A stretch of DNA of 45,936 nucleotides from the IMG/VR virus record IMGVR_UViG_3300042945_001491, positions 1 through 45,936 of that record, one strand, 5' to 3'. Below, piece after piece: positions 13,311 to 21,181 of the stretch. Position 1 is the first letter of the stretch; every line of letters begins with the position of its first letter. A program made the translations under genes and the position numbers. The stretch is from a virus. The notes under the pieces were generated by a model that was not told the origin of the DNA, ran no database searches, and saw nothing but the letters and a program-made list of their open reading frames with translations.

Positions 13311-15706
13311 CAGTCCCACATCCGTGCGGCTTCCTGCATCAGCTGATCCAGCTCGTCAGGAGTGCGTTCTTCCCTTGGGGAGGGTTCAAAAACCTGTCCT
13401 TTTATGTCAGATCCATTGGTATGACTGGGAAGTAAATCGGGACACGGGGTAGGGGTGTCCTCTTTTGCTCCAGTCTCTCCATCAAAAGAGGACACGCTTA
13501 GGGGCTGTCCTTTTTTACTTTCCAGTCCCTGACTGGGTTTTCCCAATTCAGGACACTTATTCACACACATATCACGCGAGAGAACAGCTTGGTACAAATT
13601 GGAAGGTCTGGCACCAGAGGAGGTCTGACCGACCACCTCAACCAACCCCCTCGAAACAAGCCTCTGGAGCGCCTTGCCGATAGCGGCCACACTTCCACCG
13701 CACAACGCATCCGCAGCGAGGTCAGAGCGGCTTAGAGAGCGCGGGTACGCAGCCCTAAGGCGCTGGAGCACCCGATCAACGATGGAAGCGGGACTGGCGC
13801 TGTCGGTATCGAGCTCCACGTAGTCCGCGAGCGAGAAGGTCAGGTCGCTTTCGAGCTTCATCAGGAGCTTGGAGCCATCACGACCAGCTCTGGACTTCTC
13901 CACGGTGATGAGGCGAGCGTTGTAGCCCGTCTGCTCAACCTGTTTTTTGTCAGGCCGGCGGAGCCCCCACACCTCATCCACAGCGTCCCGAATGGCAGTG
14001 GAACCCCGAAACCCGCCGGTCTTGTTGGCGTGGTGGATCAGCAGGATGGTGCAAGCCGGGAACATGCGGCCGTTGTTGTTGGCTAGCCAGTAGATCGGGC
14101 TTGCAAACTCCTTCTTGTTTTCGTCGAACGCCGAACCCCTGCTACAGCCAGTGATCGAGTCAATGATCACAAGCTTCGGCTGGTGCTTCTCGATCAGCTT
14201 GACGAAGCGGTAGTACCAGTTCAGGTCCCACCCCATCACCACCGTCACGGGATCCGACGGCTGGAACTCAAGATCACGAAGCTGTTGTTGAACCTGCACT
14301 TCGGATTGGTCGCCGTTGAGGATCAGAACGGGACCGGCTTCCACTGGAACGAGATCACCCCGCACGGAGAACGGAATCCCACGGGCAACATGCTTGGCAA
14401 TGGTCCACGCCGACATGGATTTGCCATCACCACCAGCGCCGTGAATCATCACGGTGCCAGGGCAAGGCAGCAGATCCGGGATGAGGTACTCGAACTTCAG
14501 GTCCTTATTCAGCAAGCTGTCCATCGCCATCTCGTCATCTTGCTGCTCGAACTGCATCTGAGCGATCAGCAACCGCTCCAGCGCACCAGCGTCCCGATAA
14601 CCAGCTTCCAAGGCGAGCACGTTCATGGCGTGCGCGGCTTCCGCCGGGTTTTGAATCTGCTGGATCTCTTTCGCCCGCTTAATAACTTCGGCGTAGGTGA
14701 TGACAACCTGCCGAATCCGGGTGACGTTATCCGCCTCAACACTTTCAACAACCTTCCGCAGATCTTCCGAAAGCCACATGCGACCCGGAAGCTGCTGGTC
14801 CGCCATCCAAAAAAGCGTTCCGAGGCTGACCGGTCCTTTGCGAAAGGACTTCCAGACCTCATCGCAGGGATTGCCGTCTGCCCAATCCTGAAAAAATTCG
14901 GGGTCTTCCGCAGACCAAGCCGACCAAAGCGTCAAACCAAGGTCAGTCGGCAGTTCCGAGTGGATCGCCATTCCCACCTTGACCCAGTGATCGCGGCTGC
15001 CACTGCCCTGACCTGGAATGACCTTCAGCGCCGACTGAATGATTTCGGCAACTTCAGCTGGATCACGATCCGAGAAATCCAGCGCCTTGCGGTTCTTGAT
15101 GAAACCGCCGTCCTGGATCTCCTTACCGGCGTGATCACGCATTTCGGCAAGCAACCACTCGGGGGCGTCAGGAATCGCCTCCAGGTCCCCTTCAAAGCCG
15201 TACTGCCCTTCTGGTGCCTTCCCATCACTGGAGCCCGGATAAGCCCCGTAGATGACGCCCTGACGGCCCCAGAGCACCTCGTAACCAGCGCCGGTATCCG
15301 ACAGCCCAAAACCCTTCACCGAGCCCCACAGGGCCTCAGGGACGCGGAAGAGGTACTTAGCGGCGTTCGCCTTGGTCGACGTAACGACTGGAGCACCCTC
15401 CAGCGACTCGCCCCACTTTTTCTTGAGACGGCTGAGATTCCGATCCACGTCGAGAATCACGAGTCCCATGCTGCGACCGCCCGTAAAGACGCCCACCGCC
15501 TGGAACACATCAGGCTTGCGCTCGATCTGGAGCGCCACATCCGACGGCGCCATCACCTGATGGTGGCTGCGCTCTAGCGGCGTCTTGCCTTTCGAGATTT
15601 TCCCGGACTGGATCGCCTGATCTTTGGCGTAGATCGGTGCATACGCCATCCCCACAGGCAGCTGGCGCACAAAAGCCAGCAAGTCCTGCGTCTTACCTTG
15701 CGACAT
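13310..15706 (-). CDS. PrimPol-helicase fusion (replication initiator), 798 aa
   Basis: Start chosen at the ATG of MSQGKTQDLLAF; the frame extends 10 codons upstream to a GTG (15736) with no better ribosome site. Positions here use the longer frame. Residues ~20-205 are a prim-pol/AEP domain (VILDVD, D96/D98; TSTKANAAKYLFRVP). ~225-320 is a PriCT-like helical domain (SGSRDHWVKVGMAIHSEL). ~415-600 is a RepA/RecA-like helicase: Walker A GAGGDGKS (433-440), Walker B LVIIDS (522-527), then IHHANKTGGFRGS. ~650-720 is winged-helix-like, and the tail is disordered. It would prime and unwind for the PolA in the same operon. The first gene of the operon; upstream is a divergent promoter region. Confidence 0.9.
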   Translation of the reverse strand: MSQGKTQDLLAFVRQLPVGMAYAPIYAKDQAIQSGKISKGKTPLERSHHQVMAPSDVALQIERKPDVFQAVGVFTGGRSMGLVILDVDRNLSRLKKKWGESLEGAPVVTSTKANAAKYLFRVPEALWGSVKGFGLSDTGAGYEVLWGRQGVIYGAYPGSSDGKAPEGQYGFEGDLEAIPDAPEWLLAEMRDHAGKEIQDGGFIKNRKALDFSDRDPAEVAEIIQSALKVIPGQGSGSRDHWVKVGMAIHSELPTDLGLTLWSAWSAEDPEFFQDWADGNPCDEVWKSFRKGPVSLGTLFWMADQQLPGRMWLSEDLRKVVESVEADNVTRIRQVVITYAEVIKRAKEIQQIQNPAEAAHAMNVLALEAGYRDAGALERLLIAQMQFEQQDDEMAMDSLLNKDLKFEYLIPDLLPCPGTVMIHGAGGDGKSMSAWTIAKHVARGIPFSVRGDLVPVEAGPVLILNGDQSEVQVQQQLRDLEFQPSDPVTVVMGWDLNWYYRFVKLIEKHQPKLVIIDSITGCSRGSAFDENKKEFASPIYWLANNNGRMFPACTILLIHHANKTGGFRGSTAIRDAVDEVWGLRRPDKKQVEQTGYNARLITVEKSRAGRDGSKLLMKLESDLTFSLADYVELDTDSASPASIVDRVLQRLRAAYPRSLSRSDLAADALCGGSVAAIGKALQRLVSRGLVEVVGQTSSGARPSNLYQAVLSRDMCVNKCPELGKPSQGLESKKGQPLSVSSFDGETGAKEDTPTPCPDLLPSHTNGSDIKGQVFEPSPREERTPDELDQLMQEAARMWD

Positions 15707-15847
15707 GTTAGACTCACACATGAGAATGTTCACCACGCCCCGCAGCTTGCGCTGTAGGGGCGTTTTCTCATGGTAGCCATCAGGTCAAGGCCGTGTTACT
15801 GTGTCACTCGTTGGCACTCCAGCCGACCACACCAAACACCTACAAAG
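15707..15847. promoter_or_regulatory. Divergent promoter region between replication operon and SSB-like gene
   Basis: 141 bases separate the two divergent starts. A TTACTGTGTCAC element (15796-15807) points toward the + gene and could supply a TACTGT -10 box. A GC-rich inverted sequence (CCCCGCAGC...GCTGTAGGGG, ~15737-15759) lies on the primase side and may be an operator or leader hairpin. Confidence 0.5.
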
Positions 15848-16429
15848 ATGGCTTTCCTTTCAAAATCCGCATCTGCAAACGTCAACGGCGGCAACAGCGG
15901 CGGCGGTTACCTCAGCCTCAGCAAGCTTCCCGATGGTGGATCCGTCCGCTTCGCCCTACTCACTGACGAACCTCTGGAGTTCTACGAAGCCTGGGGCGCA
16001 GCCAACGGCGCTAACAAGCCCTTCCGCTTCGACTTCGAGCCCACCTACGAGGACGTGGTTGCCGAAATGGGCGAGTTTGAGCCCCGCGAAGGACGCGGCG
16101 GCCCTGGAACAGCAGACGTGAAGTTCGCCATCGCCTGCCCGGTTTACAACTACGAGTCCGGCAAAGTCCAAGTTCTGCAGATCACGCAAAAGTCGATCCT
16201 CAAGGAAATCGACCAGATCTCCCAAATGGAGGACTACTCCAATCTGCTGGAGTGGGACTTCACGATCAGCAAGAAAGGCAGCGGCCTCACCACCGAGTAC
16301 ACCGTGCGCCCAGTCCCCCGCAAAAAAGGCAGCCAAGAACATATCGACGCCGCTTGGATCGAGGCCAAGGCCGAGGGCTTTGACATTTCACGCCTCCTTT
16401 CAGGAGGGAATCCCTTTAAGGCAGCCTGA
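15848..16429 (+). CDS. ssb: Candidate single-stranded DNA-binding protein, 193 aa
   Basis: Starts at ATG 15848 (MAFLSKSASANVNGGNSGGG); the frame is open further upstream but runs into the promoter region. It has a flexible N-terminus, then a beta-rich core (VYNYESGKVQVLQITQKSIL, LLEWDFTISKKGSGLTTEYT, VRPVPRKKG), the layout of gp32-like SSB OB folds in phages, and a short C-terminal GGNPFKAA. It lies divergent from the PrimPol-helicase and beside an exonuclease. The assignment rests on pattern and context; no T4 gp32 zinc site is visible. Confidence 0.7.
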   Translation: MAFLSKSASANVNGGNSGGGYLSLSKLPDGGSVRFALLTDEPLEFYEAWGAANGANKPFRFDFEPTYEDVVAEMGEFEPREGRGGPGTADVKFAIACPVYNYESGKVQVLQITQKSILKEIDQISQMEDYSNLLEWDFTISKKGSGLTTEYTVRPVPRKKGSQEHIDAAWIEAKAEGFDISRLLSGGNPFKAA

Positions 16430-16725
16430 TGGAAACAGCTGATTTTCTAGAGCGAATCGCTGTAGAGCTTCATGAAATCCACACGACAATTAACTGCCGT
16501 ATGGATGTACTTGATGACGTTTTTGTACCGGATGGCGATTCAGTTCAGTGCTGTGTATGCCGTTTCGGTTACTTTGAGCGTCCGACTCCTACCTCGATAG
16601 CCAAGTTTGGATTGTGTCGTAGGTATGCGCCACGTCCGACAGACGAACCGCACAGTATGCAGTGGCCTTCTGTGCGTCCGACTGATTCTTGCGGGGATGG
16701 TCAATTACGCCCAGGCGCTTATTGA
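16429..16725 (+). CDS. Cys-rich small protein, 98 aa
   Basis: Coupled to the SSB-like gene by TGATG. A helical N-terminus (FLERIAVELHEIHTTINC) is followed by CCVCRFGYFERP, a later Cys in GLCRRYAPRPT, and WPSVRPTDSCGDG near the end: a repeated Cys/Pro/Arg pattern known from small phage proteins and possibly metal-binding. Followed by a strong terminator. Confidence 0.72.
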   Translation: METADFLERIAVELHEIHTTINCRMDVLDDVFVPDGDSVQCCVCRFGYFERPTPTSIAKFGLCRRYAPRPTDEPHSMQWPSVRPTDSCGDGQLRPGAY

Positions 16726-16731
16726 TACGTG

Positions 16732-16756
16732 AGCCCCCAACAACTGGGGGCTTTTT
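16732..16756 (+). terminator. Rho-independent terminator after SSB-like operon
   Basis: AGCCCCC / GGGGGCT stem with a seven-base loop and a TTTTT run directly after. Confidence 0.88.
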
Positions 16757-16808
16757 CCTAGCCAGAACAGCTTTTACTGGTACTATGAGAGTGGGAAAAA
16801 CTATTCAA

Positions 16809-17660
16809 ATGGCCTCCAATACGCAAGACACACTGGCATCACTGCGTAAATGGAGGCTGGAACAAGACAACTCTGGCCCCTTCCGGGTCTACCGAGACAT
16901 CAACGGCAATATCTACCATAGTGTTACACACATCCTAAAGGAAACAAGCGACAAAACCGGGCTGGAGCGCTGGGTTGCTCGCCTCGGCGAGGCCGAGGCT
17001 TCACAACAAAGAAATGTTGCAGCCACCAGAGGCAACATGGCCCATTCACAGGCCGAATACCTCCTCAAGACAGCCCAACAACTGGCACGTTCCACCGCCA
17101 ACAAGCGCAACAGTATTCGCTGGGACGACAACGGCCTAGCCCGCCTCCCCACGCCCATCACCCAATGGGCACTCAAACGAGTCCGCCCCAACGTCCCCCG
17201 AGTTGGCTGGAGCGCTTCCGGCTACGCCCGCAGCCTCTCCGACTGGATCGCCGAAAACGTCACCGAGATTTTCGCGTCCGAATTCTCCATTCATCACCCC
17301 GCCGGTTTTGCTGGAACCTGCGACGCCCTGATCGGCCTCAAAAACAACGAACTGGTACTAGCGGACTGGAAAACCAGCGTCGCCCGCAAAACCAAGACCG
17401 CCGAAGACGGACTGGAGCGCCTCCCGCCCGGCCATTCATACATCGACCAATGCGGCGCCTATTCACTGGGCCTCACCCACCTCACCGGCCTCAAACCAAC
17501 TGGAGCAGCCATCGTCCTGGCACGCCGCTGCGGCGCCCCCAACATTCACACCATGACGCGGGCAGAACTAGACGAGGCTGAGTGCTCGTTCCTCGCACGA
17601 GTGGAACAGTATTTCTCGGGCCTAAAGGCCCTCGAAAACGCCATTCAAGAGCCTGCCTGA
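16809..17660 (+). CDS. PD-(D/E)XK exonuclease, MGME1/Cas4-like, 283 aa
   Basis: Start at ATG 16809 (MASNTQDTLASLRKW); an ATG at 16785 overlaps a good -10-like TACTAT and is less likely. The nuclease core shows RGNMAHSQAEYLL (His79, the H/RG motif of Cas4/RecB-type nucleases), SEFSIHHPAGFAGTCDALIG with Asp172, and LADWKTS with D186-x-K188; then a helix QCGAYSLGL and a beta strand GAAIVLARR. This family degrades ssDNA or dsDNA ends and in phages serves recombination or host DNA breakdown. The gene stands alone after a terminator. Confidence 0.85.
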   Translation: MASNTQDTLASLRKWRLEQDNSGPFRVYRDINGNIYHSVTHILKETSDKTGLERWVARLGEAEASQQRNVAATRGNMAHSQAEYLLKTAQQLARSTANKRNSIRWDDNGLARLPTPITQWALKRVRPNVPRVGWSASGYARSLSDWIAENVTEIFASEFSIHHPAGFAGTCDALIGLKNNELVLADWKTSVARKTKTAEDGLERLPPGHSYIDQCGAYSLGLTHLTGLKPTGAAIVLARRCGAPNIHTMTRAELDEAECSFLARVEQYFSGLKALENAIQEPA

Positions 17661-17845
17661 AAATCCATTCATGACTGGAACGCCATTCATGTATTGTTTC
17701 GGCTATTCATAATCTCAATACTTGGCATGTATTGGGAATCCTGCTAATACTTCCTCCCATAACGGGAGATCCGCTGGGGCGCGGTTGGTGCTCAGCCTTG
17801 CGGGTGTCTTGTGGTGCGCCTCGTGAGTCTCACTGAGAAGGGGAA

Positions 17846-17860
17846 TGAGAATCGTTCTCA
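17846..17860. promoter_or_regulatory. Inverted repeat resembling a Fur box
   Basis: TGAGAATCGTTCTCA is a TGAGAA/TTCTCA inverted repeat like bacterial Fur operators. It lies between two convergent genes, so the resemblance may be fortuitous. Confidence 0.3.
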
Positions 17861-17870
17861 AGCCAAGGCA

Positions 17871-17897
17871 CAAAAAAGGGCTCCCGTAGTGGGAGCC
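17871..17897 (-). terminator. Terminator of the RlpA-like operon
   Basis: Minus-strand RNA: GGCTCCC-actac-GGGAGCC followed by CTTTTTTG. It lies 12 bases after the stop of the minus-strand gene. Confidence 0.88.
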
Positions 17898-17908
17898 TGC
17901 CTGGAGCA

Positions 17909-18226
17909 CTAACGGATCGTGACGGTAGCGGTCCCGTCGATTGGAACCCCCAACCGGTAGGCAGCCCCCGCAGAAAGGTCAATTGATCCGCAGTCACAAC
18001 GGTCTGTGACTGGAACCGTTAGCACTCTGCCGCGGTGCTCAACCCTCAAGCGGGTCCCGCACGGTAACCAAGGGTGAGCCGCGCTGATCCCCCAGTGCTG
18101 GTACGTTTGCCCACAAGCGGTCGTGCGGCCGTGGTAGTAGGGGTGATAAACCGTCGCGGTAACTTGCCTGGCTTCCACTGGAGCGTGGGTCGCTGCGATC
18201 AACCACAAAAGTAGGACGCGCTTCAT
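17909..18226 (-). CDS. RlpA-like secreted double-psi beta-barrel protein, 105 aa
   Basis: A signal peptide (MKRVLLLWLIAATHAPVEA) precedes a compact DPBB domain: VTATVYHPYYHGRTTACGQT, ISAAHPWLPCGTRLRV, and VTDRCDCGSIDLSAGAAYRLG, matching RlpA/expansin-type domains, whose catalytic Asp lies in the V-x-D-R motif. RlpA proteins bind or cleave peptidoglycan lacking stem peptides. Four Cys suggest disulfides. In a phage this could help lysis or wall remodelling, but it is separate from the lysis genes, with its own terminator, so another role is possible. Overlaps the upstream gene (ATGA). Confidence 0.8.
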   Translation of the reverse strand: MKRVLLLWLIAATHAPVEARQVTATVYHPYYHGRTTACGQTYQHWGISAAHPWLPCGTRLRVEHRGRVLTVPVTDRCDCGSIDLSAGAAYRLGVPIDGTATVTIR

Positions 18227-18621
18227 GCTGCCTCCTTGCGTGAAGGCTGGCGCTTACCGGCATCGCTCCGCCGCTTGCGTGGCGCTCCTGGTGTGGGTTT
18301 CGTCCGATTAGCTGGCGCCTTAACGGGTTCGGGTGTGCGCGAAAAAACTCCCGTAGCTTGTGGAAAAAGTTCCGCAGGGATGTCAGCTCCGCCGTTCAAC
18401 TGCTGGCACGCCCGCCAGTAGGGCACAAGCTCGCGCCATACCTGGAGCGGGCCTTCCTTGCCGTGGGCTGCCTGCAGGGCCAGCAAATCGGCCCAATCCG
18501 AAGCCTCAATGCTGGAGCGTTCAACCGCCCAGCGCAGGTCTCTTAGGTGGCGCTTCTCAAGGCGCAGCGCTTCGCGCTCAGCCTCCCTGGCGTCTTTACG
18601 GTCTCGCTGACTGGTGAACAT
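18223..18621 (-). CDS. Charged hypothetical protein, 132 aa
   Basis: Starts MFTSQRDRKDAREAEREALR with a long charged helix, a middle helical part (WADLLALQAAHG, VWRELVPYWRACQQL) and a basic, Pro/Lys/Arg-rich tail (PGAPRKRRSDAGKRQPSRKE) that is probably disordered. The upstream 140 bases contain three CTACTGTT-like elements. No family recognised. Confidence 0.7.
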   Translation of the reverse strand: MFTSQRDRKDAREAEREALRLEKRHLRDLRWAVERSSIEASDWADLLALQAAHGKEGPLQVWRELVPYWRACQQLNGGADIPAELFPQATGVFSRTPEPVKAPANRTKPTPGAPRKRRSDAGKRQPSRKEAA

Positions 18622-18761
18622 AGGCTAGGTGTGCCGTACCCTGCAACAGTAGCGCAACAGTCAACCGGCGCCGACCGTTTGAAGAAGTGTAACAGTAGGA
18701 AGGGTTACGGCTGGTGCTGCTGCCATGCTTGGGGCTGATCACCTAGGGAGACGATCCCACC
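18622..18761. promoter_or_regulatory. Divergent promoter region with three TGCAACAGTAG-type elements and a shared leader
   Basis: TGCAACAGTAG (18642-18652), GCAACAGTC (18654-18662) and GTGTAACAGTAG (18687-18698) are read as CTACTGTTGCA on the minus strand. The minus copy GGTTGACTGTTGCGCTACTG resembles GGTTGACTGATTTGCTACTG at 19178. The + gene is preceded by CACCTAGGGAGACGATCCCA (18740-18759), also seen at 21425. Confidence 0.55.
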
Positions 18762-19187
18762 ATGGCCAACGACTTCACCACCACCCGCAAGTTGAGCCAG
18801 GCAGACCCTGCCTACCAACAGCTGGAGCAAACCCACACCGACGCGTGCAAGGCTGTTCACGATGCAGCGGCCAAACCTCGCAACCTGACATACAAGCTGC
18901 AGCGGTTGCTCCTGGCGCGTGATGCCGTCTCGCACTATGCCACCGAGACGGAATGCACCGATCCCGATCAGGACAATTTCCTGGAGCAAACCACGGCAAA
19001 CCATGGGGAGACGTGGTGCGGGATGTTCAACGCTGCAGCCGACGACATTAACGAGATGATCTACGCGCTGTGCGCCACGATCACGCAGCAACGGCTGGAA
19101 CACGAACAGCTGATCGCCGCCCGTGATGCTGCCCGCGAGGCCAAGCAAGCCCGTTGGGAAGAACTGGAACGCCAGCCGGTTGACTGA
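18762..19187 (+). CDS. Helical hypothetical protein, 141 aa
   Basis: ATG 18762 follows a repeated leader sequence. Mostly alpha-helical (AYQQLEQTHTDACKAVHDAA ... LTYKLQRLLLARDAVSHYAT ... AARDAAREAKQARWEELERQ), with three Cys and a likely C-terminal coiled coil. No known domain. First gene of a group of small + genes with shared upstream elements. Confidence 0.7.
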   Translation: MANDFTTTRKLSQADPAYQQLEQTHTDACKAVHDAAAKPRNLTYKLQRLLLARDAVSHYATETECTDPDQDNFLEQTTANHGETWCGMFNAAADDINEMIYALCATITQQRLEHEQLIAARDAAREAKQARWEELERQPVD

Positions 19188-19191
19188 TTTG

Positions 19192-19222
19192 CTACTGTTG
19201 CACACAAGCCACACCGAGGCAC
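19192..19222 (+). promoter_or_regulatory. Leader/promoter repeat, copy 1
   Basis: CTACTGTTGCACACAAGCCA closely matches CTAGTGTTGCACACGAAAGC at 19828, and both lie just before an ATG. TACTGT may be the -10 box. Confidence 0.5.
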
Positions 19223-19224
19223 TC

Positions 19225-19785
19225 ATGGCAACTATCAGCATCAACACCAACAGCGGCCCGTTAGAGGTTCCCGCTAAGTGGCTGGGGCAACACCTAGCCG
19301 TAACGCCGCCGGTGAAGGCTGGGGCGCCCATTCAATCGCGCGGCCAATGGGTGATCACGCATGCGGCCACGGGTTTCAGCTGCGGCACCGTGCTTTGCAG
19401 CCAAAAAGCCGCCATTCAACTGGCACGCGATTGGGATGCCCGCTTCGGACTGATCAGCACACCCGCAGACGTCAAGGGCTGGCCGCATTCAAAGGACTGG
19501 GGCCGGGCCATTCAAGCGATCAACTGCCCGTGGCAGGTTGACCATTCATCAGACGATGATGCGGGCAGCACTGAAACGGCGCTAGTCCTAGCGGCCCGCG
19601 CTGGAATCCCCATCGATCAGGCGGGTGCGGCGCCCCGCGTGTTCTGGCGCGGCCAGTGGTGGCTCCCGCCTACAGACGGGATGCTCGAGAGCTGGACTTT
19701 CGATTCTGTGTGCGAAACACCGGACGGCCGCACAGTGGAACCGGATCATCCTGAGGCCTGGCTAAGCATCCTGCGGCTAGTGTGA
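19225..19785 (+). CDS. Hypothetical protein, 186 aa
   Basis: Start taken at ATG 19225 (MATISINTNSGPLEVPAKWL) because the promoter-like repeat lies immediately upstream; the frame is open further back. Contains beta-rich parts (WVITHAATGFSCGTVLCSQK), Trp-rich segments (GWPHSKDWGRAIQAINC, VFWRGQWWLPP) and ends in a compact helix WLSILRLV. It is preceded by one leader repeat and followed by a hairpin and the other. Function unknown. Confidence 0.7.
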   Translation: MATISINTNSGPLEVPAKWLGQHLAVTPPVKAGAPIQSRGQWVITHAATGFSCGTVLCSQKAAIQLARDWDARFGLISTPADVKGWPHSKDWGRAIQAINCPWQVDHSSDDDAGSTETALVLAARAGIPIDQAGAAPRVFWRGQWWLPPTDGMLESWTFDSVCETPDGRTVEPDHPEAWLSILRLV

Positions 19786-19798
19786 CACTGTGTAACGC

Positions 19799-19819
19799 GG
19801 GCACCCTAACTTGGTGCCC
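19799..19819 (+). terminator. Hairpin after the 186-aa gene
   Basis: Perfect 7-bp stem GGGCACC/GGTGCCC with a 7-base loop. The following TTCCGG is not a good U-tract, so it may be an attenuator. Confidence 0.55.
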
Positions 19820-19827
19820 TTCCGGTG

Positions 19828-19858
19828 CTAGTGTTGCACACGAAAGCCAAACCACGGC
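19828..19858 (+). promoter_or_regulatory. Leader/promoter repeat, copy 2
   Basis: CTAGTGTTGCACACGAAAGC followed by CAAACCACGGC, matching copy 1 at 19192-19222 with a two-base size difference. Confidence 0.5.
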
Positions 19859-19863
19859 AAACC

Positions 19864-20559
19864 ATGATCACTCAAGTGAAGCTCACGGCCCGCTCGAGCA
19901 ACCGCAAGACGGGACCGATCGCCACCACGATGAGCTCGAGCGATACGTGCCCGAGCACCTGCCCCTTCAATAATGGGAACGGTTGCTATGCGGCCGGCGG
20001 CCCAACTGCCATCCATTGGCGCAAGCTTGACCGCCGCGAGACCGGCACACCCATAGGAGATTTTGGCCACCAGTTAGCTGATGCCAAACTGGCTCCCGGC
20101 TCACTGCTGCGCTGGAATGTAGCGGGCGATCTGCCGCACCACGATGGCACGATCAACCTACCGGTGTTGCAGCAGCTGGTAGGCACCATGGTATGGGGCG
20201 CCAAACTGCGGCCTTTTACCTACACGCACCACGTGCAAACTGTCGACAATTTGGACGCGGTCAAGTGGTGCAACGGTTCCGGGTTTACGGTCAACCTCAG
20301 CTGCGATTCTGAAGCGCAAGCCAGCCGGCGGCACCGTGAGGGTTTCGCTGCTGTGTGCGTGGTGCCATCGGATGATGACCGCAAGTCTTGGCAAGACGAG
20401 CACGGCGTGCGCTTTCAAACCTGCCCGGCACAGCTGAAAGACGGGATTACCTGCCAAACCTGCCAGCTGTGCACAAAAGCCGACCGGGCTTGTGTGGTGG
20501 CCTTTCGCTCCCATGGCGCAAGCCGTAAGCGGGTTGATCAACGACTGGCGCAAGTGTGA
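19864..20559 (+). CDS. DUF7227-like Cys-rich conserved phage protein, 231 aa
   Basis: ATG 19864 (MITQVKLTARSSNRKTGPIA) follows the leader repeat. It has a strongly conserved-type pattern: SSSDTCPSTCPF...GCYA (three Cys, ~30-47), LLRWNVAGDLPHHDG (~87-101), LRPFTYTHH (~126-134), GFTVNLSCDSE (~152), then ...FQTCPAQL...ITCQTCQLC (~190-210) and VVAFRSHG near the end. I recall this as a phage/mobile-element family of unknown function (DUF7227). The Cys clusters suggest a metal or Fe-S site; that is inference. Confidence 0.8.
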   Translation: MITQVKLTARSSNRKTGPIATTMSSSDTCPSTCPFNNGNGCYAAGGPTAIHWRKLDRRETGTPIGDFGHQLADAKLAPGSLLRWNVAGDLPHHDGTINLPVLQQLVGTMVWGAKLRPFTYTHHVQTVDNLDAVKWCNGSGFTVNLSCDSEAQASRRHREGFAAVCVVPSDDDRKSWQDEHGVRFQTCPAQLKDGITCQTCQLCTKADRACVVAFRSHGASRKRVDQRLAQV

Positions 20560-20580
20560 CCGCTACGCGATCGATCAACG

Positions 20581-20605
20581 GCCCGGCCTTAGCGCCGGGC
20601 TTTTT
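20581..20605 (+). terminator. Rho-independent terminator after the DUF7227-like gene
   Basis: GCCCGGC-cttagc-GCCGGGC followed by TTTTT. It lies within the open frame upstream of the next gene and argues for that gene starting later. Confidence 0.88.
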
Positions 20606-20675
20606 GCTGCGCGGCCTGCGGCCGCTTGCAAACGTGAGAGCGTATCATACGGCTAGCGAGTTTGTGACTCTAACC

Positions 20676-21128
20676 GTGCCGGAATCCGAAGGCCAGGAAG
20701 TACAGAAGCCTACAACTGTGGCCAACGATGAATCAAAGCGTTGGCGTGGTGGTAAAGGTTCTGAGCTTCGGATGGAGGAGCGGATGAACTATGCCTACAG
20801 CTTGCTGCTGGAGGGAAATACGCGCCGCGCCAATGCCCAATTAATCGCCGATCGCTTCGGTGTGTCAATTCGCACTGCGGATGCAGACATCACCCGCGCG
20901 ATGGAGATTCTCCGGACAGAGAATTCTGAAGGCCGTGATTCAATCCTGAACCAAGTGCTTGCAATGCGTCTGGCTACCGCGAAACGTGCGATGAAGCGCG
21001 GTAACTTCCAAGTGGTGGCGCATCTACTTGACTCGATCGGCCGGGCCGCTGGTGAGAATTCGCAGGAGCAAGCCGCATCCGCTGCCCCCACGCTGAATAT
21101 CACCGTGGAAGACAAGCGCCAGGGCTAG
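20676..21128 (+). CDS. terS: Probable terminase small subunit, 150 aa
   Basis: Start taken at GTG 20676 (MPESEGQEVQKPTTVANDES); GTG 20664 is also possible, and the open frame back to 20556 runs through a terminator. An HTH-like region (MNYAYSLLLEGNTRRANAQL, IADRFGVSIRTADADITRAM) is followed by a helical part with QVLAMRLATAKRAMKRGNFQ and a C-terminal strand LNITVEDK. HTH plus helical oligomerisation plus C-terminal strand and position before terL fit TerS, which recognises pac/cos DNA. Sequence evidence is suggestive, not decisive; a generic HTH regulator is the alternative. Confidence 0.6.
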   Translation: MPESEGQEVQKPTTVANDESKRWRGGKGSELRMEERMNYAYSLLLEGNTRRANAQLIADRFGVSIRTADADITRAMEILRTENSEGRDSILNQVLAMRLATAKRAMKRGNFQVVAHLLDSIGRAAGENSQEQAASAAPTLNITVEDKRQG

Positions 21129-21181
21129 CCATACGGCCGATAGTGTGCAACAATGGGAGAGTAAGCCAACCCCGCTACCCT

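Larger units (their letters stand above)
17661..17908. other. Intergenic region with short repeats and a Fur-box-like palindrome
   Basis: About 250 bases with no convincing gene. It has direct repeats CCATTCATG (17662-17670 region and ~17684), a perfect GTGAG-T-CTCAC palindrome (~17823-17833), and TGAGAATCGTTCTCA (17846-17860), then the terminator of the minus-strand RlpA-like gene. No gene starts next to the palindromes. Confidence 0.45.

Noticed and set aside
14183-15577. 464-aa open frame on the plus strand opposite the PrimPol-helicase
   Set aside because: His/Arg/Leu-rich without motifs; the opposite strand has clear Walker and PrimPol motifs.
17715-17909. 64-aa minus-strand frame after the RlpA-like gene
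   Set aside because: It covers the terminator hairpin and the palindromes; no ribosome site.
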